In this document: piece by piece, positions 6,469-12,236 of the stretch | Numbering within the stretch: the first letter of the stretch is position 1 | Layout: each line of letters begins with the position of its first letter | Notes under the pieces: generated by a model | Database searches by the model: none | What the model was told of the DNA's origin: nothing | The model's input: only the letters and a program-made list of their open reading frames with translations | Translations under genes and position numbers: made by a program | Source of the DNA: Alphaproteobacteria bacterium UBA5343 | GTDB taxonomy: Bacteria > Pseudomonadota > Alphaproteobacteria > RF32 > UBA5343 | Length of the DNA stretch: 12,236 nucleotides | Reading direction: 5' to 3' | NCBI GenBank assembly: GCA_002410125.1 | Contig: DHQH01000039.1 | Location: forward strand, 26,300 to 38,535

Positions 6469-7404
6469 CTATACAGACTTTGCAAACTTTTTAGCAAAAT
6501 TGTGAACAATCACCCTATTAGTTTGCTTTAGGTTAAAACTATCAGTTTCAATATTAGATTGACAGATTGCTTGTTTTTTATCAACTTCATTATATAGCTT
6601 CGCAAACTCATATTCTTGGTTGCTTTTATCTCCACCATATATCACACCTCGCCATCTTCTGGCATGTTGTAGCATAAATTTTCTACCAATTGGTATCATC
6701 TTTGTTTCAAATTCATTATTGCCTCTTCTAAACTTAACTTCTTCTTTTATATCTGGTCTAAAACAAGCAAAATGATAGGGCCTTGTAAACTTCAATAAAT
6801 CTTTCTTTGTGAGTTTTATACCTCTTCTTTGAGTAAATTTCTTAAAATCTCCTCTAATTTGATCCATAAAACACTGATTGATATTAAAATTAAAACCCCT
6901 TGTTGCCCAAACTAAACTACCATAATAATTTCCAACAGCTTCGCCTTCTCTATTGCTAGCATAAGCATCTAACATAAATTTATTAAATCTAGTATTTTCT
7001 TCCATCTTATCTAATAGTCTTTTATGCTTTTTGACATATTCCCAAGAGAAGTTCTTTACATTTAGTTTTTCGCTCTTTTTCATAGCTCTAAGTTCAATAT
7101 AAACCGCCCCATCCAGATTGCATCCCCAATCGGTATTACAATTTAATACTTCTTCACCATTTTTATCAGAAAAACCCATAGCAAATTTAACCTTATGAGG
7201 GTGATTTTTATCATCATCTATTTGTTTGATATAAATGCTAGACATTTCCAACCCTAAATCAGTTAAATCATAAGGCCAATATTCAGGAGAAAAACCACCA
7301 TCTTCAAAATGAGAAAAAAATCGAACTAAAGCTTTTTTAGACATAGGAGTATCATTGGTTGCTTTGCTATAAAGTTTATGAACAAATTCTTTCATATCTT
7401 GCAT
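6469..7404 (-). CDS. Unrecognised 311-residue basic protein
   Basis: I cannot assign a family. The ATG at 7404 (MQDMKEFVHKLYSK) is chosen because GGAG lies ten bases upstream and a good promoter sits just beyond; the longer reading starts with TTG inside that promoter. No signal peptide or membrane segment is visible. Landmarks: an N-terminal part with FSPEYWPYDLTDLGLEMSS (about 38-56); a beta-rich segment with LNCNTDWGCNLDGAVYIELR (about 87-106); GNYYGSLVWATRGFNFN (about 158-174); and IGRKFMLQHARRWRGVIYGG (about 239-258). The last two resemble in style a 'small residue-aromatic-W-A-x-x-G-F-x-F ... G-K-x-x-L ... W-x-G' pattern that I associate only loosely with acetyltransferase-like or toxin-type domains; that is a guess. 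The C-terminal third is rich in Lys, Arg and Asn. It precedes the solute-binding protein gene by 43 bases, suggesting an operon. Confidence 0.78.
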   Translation of the reverse strand: MQDMKEFVHKLYSKATNDTPMSKKALVRFFSHFEDGGFSPEYWPYDLTDLGLEMSSIYIKQIDDDKNHPHKVKFAMGFSDKNGEEVLNCNTDWGCNLDGAVYIELRAMKKSEKLNVKNFSWEYVKKHKRLLDKMEENTRFNKFMLDAYASNREGEAVGNYYGSLVWATRGFNFNINQCFMDQIRGDFKKFTQRRGIKLTKKDLLKFTRPYHFACFRPDIKEEVKFRRGNNEFETKMIPIGRKFMLQHARRWRGVIYGGDKSNQEYEFAKLYNEVDKKQAICQSNIETDSFNLKQTNRVIVHNFAKKFAKSV

Positions 7405-7437
7405 AAGAAAAATACTCCAAAATGAAATTTTACAAAT

Positions 7438-7466
7438 AAAATAACATTTTAGAGCATTTCTGTCAA
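7438..7466 (-). promoter_or_regulatory. Predicted sigma-70 promoter for the 311-residue unknown and the solute-binding protein
   Basis: On the minus strand a perfect TTGACA lies at 7466-7461, followed after exactly 17 bases by TATTTT (7443-7438; 4 of 6 matches), with TG one base upstream of it as in extended -10 promoters. The expected start point near 7431 gives a leader of about 27 bases with GGAG before the ATG at 7404. It lies between repeat copy C and the gene. Confidence 0.55.
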
Positions 7467-7506
7467 TCTTATCCAACTCTAATATAGTAGCATCAATTTT
7501 CAGCTA

Positions 7507-7626
7507 TGAAGAGTTTTGTGCGAAGGTGCATTAAATTCAATTTTGATTAAGCATATCGCGTAGTAAACCTACGTGATCGTGTTTAATCATTAAATTAATT
7601 TGATGTGATTTCGTGCAAAAGACGAG
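7507..7626 (+). repeat. 120-base palindromic repeat, copy C, overlapping the end of the peptidase gene
   Basis: Palindrome around the loop TAAAC (7564-7568), closed by CGTAG/CTACG. Left end TGAAGAGTTTTGTGCGAAGG, right end TGATTTCGTGCAAAAGACGA. The inner left part keeps GAAGGTGCATTA and the right keeps TGATGTGATTT, shared with copies A and B, while the outer arms match copy D. It is therefore a mosaic linking the two subtypes. AGCTA occurs on both sides (7502-7506 and 7628-7632). Positions 7595-7626 also encode the last residues and stop codon of the peptidase. Confidence 0.9.
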
Positions 7627-9355
7627 TAGCTAGTGGGTGAACTAATTCTTTATAATTCTTAACACCTAGTTCCTTATAAACCCTCACAATATTTTCATAT
7701 CTCTCGCCCCATATAGCATATTTATCAATGAATGCTTTGGCTTTTTCTGCATCTTTTGAAAGTTGAATTGATACTAAATCTTCTAGCATTTCTCTTGCAA
7801 CTTTTGATACTTTGTCGCAATCAACAAACAGTTTACCTTGCTCATCCCAAGAAAAAGCACCTCTTTCTGTGAAATAGTTAAGCTCCATCAAATCTGCAAC
7901 TCTGTGAGGTTTTGTTTCATGAGGCTTTGATTGTAAGAAATGTCTAATTGCCCAAGTTACATAAACTTTTTTAAGCATTTCATCATCGATTATTCCCCTA
8001 TCTCGATAATAATCAATAAAAGATATAGAAACAATATTTGCTTTATTTTCTTCAATTGTATGTCTATAAACCCCAAGACCTGATTTATAACTATCATCTG
8101 GTCCTAATGAATGACCATTTTCATGCCCAATTACAAATAAATGCTCTGCTTCTTTATCAAAATATTTGTGTAGACTTTCATCAACTAATTGCTCCATAAT
8201 TTTTTGCTGTCTACCTTTATCATAAGACATTCTAACTTGTCGATGATAGCAATTTCTTCTACCTCCACCTCTAATCACAGCTAATTTATCATCATTTGGT
8301 AAGTTTTGAGCAGTTGTTATACTTCCCCTTAATGCTCTATAATCACCTGATAAATAAACCAAATCTACATCCACCATAGTTTGTTTTAATTCTCCGCTAT
8401 CAATAATAGCTTGAGAATATTTATCTTGTAGCGGCATTAGTTTAGCAATATCTTTCATATGCTCTTTAAAAGATAGTATTAAATCTGTACCTCTTTTATT
8501 AACTAATCCTACTCTTATTTCAATATCATCTTTTGACTGAACAGTGATCATTTCTTCTGCAAGTCTTGTTTTTAGCTCTTCATCTTCAAAAATCTTTGGA
8601 GTGAATCTATCATTATAATCTTCTCTACCAACGGTTAATTCAAGCTCTGTATCTTGTAACTCCGCCCAGATTAAATCAGCTTTACAATCAATTTCAGGAT
8701 CCGCCACTCTAAATGCCTCTGCTTGTAACTCTAAATATTTTGCAAAGTCTTTATTTGTGATAACTTTTGCTGCTTTTTCAAACTCATCTGCAGCCTTTGC
8801 AAATTCTTCACTATAAGCATCAATATAGTCAATCGCTTTTAATCCATCCACCTCATCTCTAATCACAACTGATCTATTACTTAGGATTTTCTGAACCTTA
8901 TCTTTTTCCCCTTTATCAAGGAGTTTAAGTAGAACTTGCTTAAATTCTACAAATTCTAAACCTTCAGGATAAAAAGCTCGCCCATCAGCCCCCTTCACCC
9001 CTTCAAACAACTCAATTGGCTCTGTTCTGATACCATCAAGCCCTTCAACCCCATTAAAAGAATTAAAGAAACGAAGTGTTTTAGCTGCTAAAGGATTATC
9101 TTTTGAGTGTTGAATAAGTAAATCTCTTAACTCAATATTTTTATGATGATCTAACCTTAAGAAAACATCATTAATATGATAAGCCCCTTTTACCAAATGA
9201 GCTAAGGCCTTTTTATCACCATCTGCTAATGTTTGATAACCTTCAAAATCTTCAGAAACTAGATGAATGTCGGTTCTTTCTTTATTGAATTTTCTATCAA
9301 TTTCTTCTTCAGTTAAATTTATTTTATAATCACCAATAACATTTGAACTTGCCAT
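7595..9355 (-). CDS. Zinc metallopeptidase, M49-like (dipeptidyl-peptidase III-related)
   Basis: 586 residues from the ATG at 9355 (MASSNVIGDYKINLTEEEID), which has AAGGAG nine bases upstream. A further in-frame ATG at 9421 would add 22 hydrophobic residues, but it has no ribosome binding site. The zinc motif is HENGH at 411-415 in VIGHENGHSLGP. It is followed by the second motif EENKAN at 435-440 in YRHTIEENKANIVS, corresponding to the EExxA(D/E) motif that supplies the third zinc ligand in M49 and M49-like enzymes. An upstream region with ELELTVGREDYNDRF (about 237-251) resembles the conserved 'GxYExYxD' stretch of the bacterial relatives. Members are soluble, cytoplasmic peptidases that remove short peptides from the N-terminus of oligopeptides; some relatives are fused to or annotated with Nudix domains, but none is seen here. 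The last nine residues, RLLHEITSN, and the stop lie inside a palindromic repeat, so the original C-terminus may have been replaced. The gene is divergent from the kinase-like gene at 9500. Confidence 0.87.
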   Translation of the reverse strand: MASSNVIGDYKINLTEEEIDRKFNKERTDIHLVSEDFEGYQTLADGDKKALAHLVKGAYHINDVFLRLDHHKNIELRDLLIQHSKDNPLAAKTLRFFNSFNGVEGLDGIRTEPIELFEGVKGADGRAFYPEGLEFVEFKQVLLKLLDKGEKDKVQKILSNRSVVIRDEVDGLKAIDYIDAYSEEFAKAADEFEKAAKVITNKDFAKYLELQAEAFRVADPEIDCKADLIWAELQDTELELTVGREDYNDRFTPKIFEDEELKTRLAEEMITVQSKDDIEIRVGLVNKRGTDLILSFKEHMKDIAKLMPLQDKYSQAIIDSGELKQTMVDVDLVYLSGDYRALRGSITTAQNLPNDDKLAVIRGGGRRNCYHRQVRMSYDKGRQQKIMEQLVDESLHKYFDKEAEHLFVIGHENGHSLGPDDSYKSGLGVYRHTIEENKANIVSISFIDYYRDRGIIDDEMLKKVYVTWAIRHFLQSKPHETKPHRVADLMELNYFTERGAFSWDEQGKLFVDCDKVSKVAREMLEDLVSIQLSKDAEKAKAFIDKYAIWGERYENIVRVYKELGVKNYKELVHPLATRLLHEITSN

Positions 9356-9364
9356 AAAAAAGCA

Positions 9365-9370
9365 CTCCTT
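9365..9370 (-). promoter_or_regulatory. Ribosome binding site deciding the peptidase start
   Basis: AAGGAG on the minus strand, nine bases before the ATG at 9355. Its strength and spacing favour this start over the ATG at 9421, which is preceded only by a T-rich run. Confidence 0.8.
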
Positions 9371-9499
9371 AAATTTACTTATAAAAATTAAAGATAATAC
9401 TAGAATCCCAATCGTAAACATCTAATTAAAAAAAAACTAGTAATATGTTTTAAAATATGCTACTTTGGACAAAATCAACAAAACAAAGAGTTTGTAATT

Positions 9500-10369
9500 A
9501 TGAATAAAATTGGTAGATTAATAGTAATTATCGGTAATAGTGGCTCTGGTAAAACCGAAGTTGTAAAGCATTTACTACGCAGTGGAAACAAAGACTTTCA
9601 CCCTGTACAGTTAAAAAGATATACTACTCGCCCAATCAGAGAAAAACAAATTAAGCAAGAACTAGCTGAATCATATTTTGTAGATGAGATACCAGATTCC
9701 CCAACTATGAAGACTTATTATGTTGGTAAATATAAATATGGTGTAGATTTAAATGAGATTAATAACTTAATGAGAGATGGGAAATCCCCTATTTTTGCTA
9801 CTAGTGACTTAAAATTAATCAAAAGCCTAAGAAACTCTATGACATATTTCTCTATCACTATGAGTATGAAACCAATTATAATGTTAAAAGAAACTCACCC
9901 AAAACATAAAGATGTAACATGGTTTTCAAACGAATATTACCCAACCCAAAGAAGTTTTGAGCATTTAGTAGAAAAAAGAGGTGCAAGCTTTAGGTCTCAA
10001 ATTCCTGGCAGAGTAGAAAAATCTACCAATGATATAATCATGACCGATAATAATATGCATTTAGTCGACCATATTATATTAAACAAATTCACCCCATCTG
10101 CCAGCCAAGAACAACAAGCAAAAGAAATGAAACAGCTACATAACATTGTAGATGGTAAGTTAGAAAAAATATTAGCTAAGATAGAGCAAGACCATAATAA
10201 AAGCCATGAAGAATTGCTAATGGACTTCTATCAAGAAACAGCCGATAAAATGCCTGACAGCCCACAAAAAGATAGAATATTAAATGTAATTGATGGTAAC
10301 AGAAAAATTGCAAAATTAGTTCAAAATATCAGCTCTATAAGAAAGCAACAACAAACCCAATCCCATTAA
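9500..10369 (+). CDS. Guanylate-kinase-like P-loop protein with a C-terminal extension
   Basis: 289 residues from the ATG at 9500; AAAGAG at 9485-9490 is a moderate ribosome binding site. The Walker A motif GNSGSGKT is at residues 12-19. RYTTRPIR at 40-47 matches the SYTTRxxR segment of guanylate kinases, which touches GMP, and YYVGKYKYGVDLNEINNLMRDGKSPIF fits the following 'YG...V...L..G' region. Guanylate kinase normally has about 205 residues, so some 85-90 residues at the C-terminus are extra: Gln/Lys/Glu-rich, helical and perhaps coiled-coil, with no known domain that I can name. The acidic and Arg residues of the lid region are not convincingly conserved, so it may not be the housekeeping enzyme. 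A PhnN-like kinase or a regulatory nucleotide-binding protein are alternatives. It is soluble, with no signal sequence. Its stop overlaps by four bases with the stop of the convergent solute-binding protein gene. Confidence 0.82.
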   Translation: MNKIGRLIVIIGNSGSGKTEVVKHLLRSGNKDFHPVQLKRYTTRPIREKQIKQELAESYFVDEIPDSPTMKTYYVGKYKYGVDLNEINNLMRDGKSPIFATSDLKLIKSLRNSMTYFSITMSMKPIIMLKETHPKHKDVTWFSNEYYPTQRSFEHLVEKRGASFRSQIPGRVEKSTNDIIMTDNNMHLVDHIILNKFTPSASQEQQAKEMKQLHNIVDGKLEKILAKIEQDHNKSHEELLMDFYQETADKMPDSPQKDRILNVIDGNRKIAKLVQNISSIRKQQQTQSH

Positions 10370-11436
10370 TACATAATTTCAGACTTACCATTACTCATCA
10401 CATCCACAGTATTTCCTGTCTCAATAACCCCACCATCTCTAACTTCAATTTCACCAATTGAAGTATTAATTTTAAGGCCATTTAATACATCTATAATATC
10501 AGGATTATAATTATTTCTTCGATATGCTTCATCTAAGAGCAAAAACGCATTATAACCATAGGCAGAAAAAGTATTTGGATATCTTCCAATCTCGGACTTC
10601 ATCTCATCTAAGAAATTTTGTCCCGGCATTAGCATATTCACAAACCAAATACCCTCCACCATATCAACATTATCTGTCATTTGGATAGATTCAAAACCTG
10701 TGAATTTATCGTTAGTTACACCTCTTTCTCTAAATTGTTTTATGAGCATTGACATTGTTGGATCAAAAGTCATTAAAACATACATATCAGGATTTTTTGA
10801 CATCGCTTTAGAAATCATCATTCTAAAGTCTTTTTCACCTGGATTATATCTAAGCACATCTAATAACTCTACTCCAGCTTTTTCTAAGTTTGGAATTAAG
10901 CTTTTAATTAGATTTTCAGTCCATGGGTCTTTCATAATAATGATTGTAGCACTATCATTACCTCTTTTTTTGATTTCATTAGCCAAAATTGCAGTTGTTT
11001 TTTCTTCCATAGCACCATGCACAAAGTTAAACTTCCCATTAGCTACAGCTTTCACATTATCAATACAAATATGAGGAATATTATTTGCCTCTGCAATTGG
11101 ATTTACAACAAAGCCAGCATTTGTAAACAAAGAAATTATAGAATCAACCTTATCAATATTAATCAGCTTATTAGTAGCCATTGCAGCTTTTTTAGGATCA
11201 AAACCATAATCCTCAAAAATAAGCTCATACCTATTTCTATTTTCCATCTTTTTATGAGCCGCAACAATCATATCCTTCACATCTTGTCCAAGATGAGCCC
11301 AATCCCCTGTTAGTTGAATAACAAATCCGATTTTAATTTTTTCATGTTCTGACTCTGATGATTTATTATTCCACAATACCAAAACCGTGATAACTACAGC
11401 AACTAAAACAACTAGTAAAATCATTTTCTTAATCAT
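10366..11436 (-). CDS. Membrane-tethered solute-binding protein, branched-chain amino acid type (Peripla_BP_6-like)
   Basis: 356 residues from the ATG at 11436; AGGAAG lies about nine bases upstream. Residues about 5-22 form one hydrophobic segment after three basic or polar residues (MIKKMILLVVLVAVV...), with no lipobox cysteine and no clear cleavage site. It therefore probably stays anchored in the inner membrane facing the periplasm. The binding domain starts at IKIGFVIQLTGDWAHLGQDV and carries YELIFEDYGFDPKKAAMATNKL, nearly the same as in the protein at 5337-6425. The two share order, length and many residues, so they are paralogs that may bind different ligands. No transporter genes accompany it. 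It ends convergent with the kinase-like gene, with a four-base overlap and no terminator between them. Repeat copy D lies 33 bases upstream of the start, so any promoter of its own must be within or beyond the repeat. Confidence 0.87.
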   Translation of the reverse strand: MIKKMILLVVLVAVVITVLVLWNNKSSESEHEKIKIGFVIQLTGDWAHLGQDVKDMIVAAHKKMENRNRYELIFEDYGFDPKKAAMATNKLINIDKVDSIISLFTNAGFVVNPIAEANNIPHICIDNVKAVANGKFNFVHGAMEEKTTAILANEIKKRGNDSATIIIMKDPWTENLIKSLIPNLEKAGVELLDVLRYNPGEKDFRMMISKAMSKNPDMYVLMTFDPTMSMLIKQFRERGVTNDKFTGFESIQMTDNVDMVEGIWFVNMLMPGQNFLDEMKSEIGRYPNTFSAYGYNAFLLLDEAYRRNNYNPDIIDVLNGLKINTSIGEIEVRDGGVIETGNTVDVMSNGKSEIMY

Positions 11437-11469
11437 TTTCTAAAACTTCCTTTCTGTAACCTAATCCAA

Positions 11470-11590
11470 TCTGAAGAGTTTTGTGCGAATAGAAGAGAAT
11501 TAATTTTAAAATGGAGTTTCACATACAATTAGTATTTGAACGCTTCATTTTATAAATCTAATTCACGATTAGTCGTACAAAAGACGAAGA
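11470..11590 (+). repeat. 120-base palindromic repeat, copy D
   Basis: Palindrome around the loop AATTA (11527-11531), closed by ATAC/GTAT. Left end TCTGAAGAGTTTTGTGCGAA, right end AGTCGTACAAAAGACGAAGA. The outer arms match copy C. The inner parts are unrelated to the other copies but still pair with each other (for example AAAATGGAG on the left with CTTCATTTT on the right, allowing one mismatch). The right edge lies one base before the stop codon of the gene at 11592. AT flanks both sides. Confidence 0.88.
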
Positions 11591-11591
11591 T

Positions 11592-11963
11592 TTAATCTTG
11601 CTCCTCTATCTCTTCAATTTCTATATTTTCAACAACAATAACTGCCTTAGGCTTATACCCTCTACTCATCTCTAAATCATAAATATTATCAAACATCTCA
11701 CCATCCACCTCATATTTAGCAATACCTGATATTTTTAGCCATTTAGAATAATCTTTATTTATAGATGTAATAAAAACTTTTGGATTGTTTTTAATATTTT
11801 GACAGCTCTTAACCATTTTAACATCAGAAATAATGATTTTATCATAACTAATCATACTAGGACAAACATAGACATTTCTAGGAGTTCCATCCAAAGAAGA
11901 AGTCGCAAAGGTTATAACCTCATTCTCATTAATAAATCTAATCTGCTCATCTGTAAGTTCCAT
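11592..11963 (-). CDS. Small FMN-binding split-barrel protein (pyridoxamine 5'-phosphate oxidase-like)
   Basis: 123 residues from the ATG at 11963 (MELTDEQIRFINEN), with a strong GGAGG five bases upstream; a TTG four codons earlier overlaps that site and is rejected. The sequence VITFATSSLDGTPRNVYV (about 16-33) is the typical first part of the split-barrel fold, where the backbone and an Arg/Asn contact the FMN phosphate. SCQNIKNNPKVFITSI (about 53-68) and the strand WLKISGIAKYEVDG follow as in small one-domain members of about 120-150 residues. Such proteins bind FMN or F420 and act as small flavin reductases or oxidases; the true substrate is unknown. It is soluble. The C-terminal end is very acidic (EIEEIEEQD). 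Repeat copy D separates it from the solute-binding protein gene downstream; no terminator of the classic type lies between them. Confidence 0.87.
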   Translation of the reverse strand: MELTDEQIRFINENEVITFATSSLDGTPRNVYVCPSMISYDKIIISDVKMVKSCQNIKNNPKVFITSINKDYSKWLKISGIAKYEVDGEMFDNIYDLEMSRGYKPKAVIVVENIEIEEIEEQD

Positions 11964-11968
11964 AAAAA

Positions 11969-11973
11969 CCTCC
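11969..11973 (-). promoter_or_regulatory. Ribosome binding site of the split-barrel protein
   Basis: GGAGG on the minus strand, five bases before the ATG at 11963. It decides between this ATG and the in-frame TTG at 11975. Confidence 0.75.
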
Positions 11974-12100
11974 AAAATAAAATAATCAATTATATATTTC
12001 TTTATATTTTACATAGAATTATCAAAATCAAAAGCATTTTTAAGAATATATCAAAAGAATTTAATGTAATTAGGTGAAGATTTATTCTCCATTAATGTGG

Positions 12101-12216
12101 TCTGATGAATTTTATACTCAGATTATCTTTATATTATATGAGTCATATAATAAGAATTAAGAAATTTTGCGATTGATTTTAGCAATTACTAAATGACTTG
12201 AGCAAAATATTTGAAA
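12101..12216 (+). repeat. Possible decayed copy of the palindromic repeat
   Basis: TCTGATGAATTTTATACTCA (12101-12120) resembles the left end of copy B. TGACTTGAGCAAAATATTTG (12194-12213) resembles its right end, giving the right overall length of about 115 bases. Between them lies a perfect AT-rich palindrome at 12132-12152 around GAGTC, but it is off centre. The similarity is partial and the arms no longer pair along their length. The whole stretch 11964-12236 contains no gene that I can see. Confidence 0.35.
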
Positions 12217-12236
12217 ATTCTGTATTAGATGTCCAT

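Noticed and set aside
10700..11313. Plus-strand frames at 10700-11074 and 11017-11313
   Set aside because: Antisense to the solute-binding protein gene, without family resemblance.
2609..11590. CRISPR array as an explanation of the repeats
   Set aside because: The copies are kilobases apart, long, self-complementary and divergent; there are no regularly spaced short repeats with unique spacers.
11799..12077. 92-codon plus-strand frame
   Set aside because: Mostly antisense to the split-barrel gene and then AT-rich intergenic DNA; composition (Asn, Ile, Lys) is that of noise.
1..12236. tRNA, rRNA or insertion-sequence genes
   Set aside because: I looked in the intergenic stretches for cloverleaf arms with a GTTCRA-type loop and for transposase motifs and saw none.

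Overview
The window is AT-rich DNA (spot-counted lines mostly 25-37% G+C) from a Gram-negative bacterium. Two secreted or membrane-tethered solute-binding proteins support Gram-negative. A short hairpin repeat of the 'GTCATCC...GGATCCAG' type, familiar from alphaproteobacterial intergenic DNA, and the general gene style suggest a low-GC alphaproteobacterium, possibly host-associated or living at low oxygen because it carries a class I hybrid cluster protein. The taxonomic call is inference only.

Layout from left to right. (1) Positions 1-742, minus strand: the N-terminal 247 codons of an NAD-dependent sugar epimerase/dehydratase, running off the left edge. (2) 743-1038: a hairpin repeat, a solo end of a longer palindromic repeat, and a strong terminator. 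(3) 1039-2328, minus: an unrecognised 429-residue protein made of two copies of a helical domain with a cysteine-rich tail; its G+C is clearly above that of its neighbours. (4) 2329-2812: a non-coding stretch with a 120-base palindromic repeat that abuts a perfect 18-base Crp/Fnr-type operator. (5) 2813-4453, plus: hcp, convergent with a Crp/Fnr-family regulator gene (4494-5129) across a shared bidirectional terminator. (6) 5337-7404, minus: a solute-binding protein preceded by an unrecognised basic 311-residue protein, probably one unit with a good promoter near 7440-7466. (7) 7595-9355, minus: a zinc metallopeptidase of the M49-like kind, divergent from (8) a guanylate-kinase-like P-loop protein at 9500-10369. 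The latter overlaps by its stop codon with (9) a second, paralogous solute-binding protein (10366-11436, minus). (10) 11592-11963, minus: a small FMN-binding split-barrel protein. 11964-12236 has no gene.

How the parts fit. The clearest functional unit is hcp plus the Crp/Fnr regulator, a nitrosative-stress module whose operator can be read directly. The two solute-binding proteins come without membrane or ATPase partners in this window. The rest looks like separate housekeeping or accessory genes.

The most unusual element is a family of about 120-base imperfect palindromes: four full copies, at least one fragment and a possible decayed copy. All lie in the same orientation. Each folds around a five-base loop, and the arms differ between copies in a compensatory way. 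One copy supplies the last codons and stop of the peptidase gene, another abuts the hcp operator, and two sit directly behind stop codons. I regard this repeat family as the best candidate for something undescribed here.
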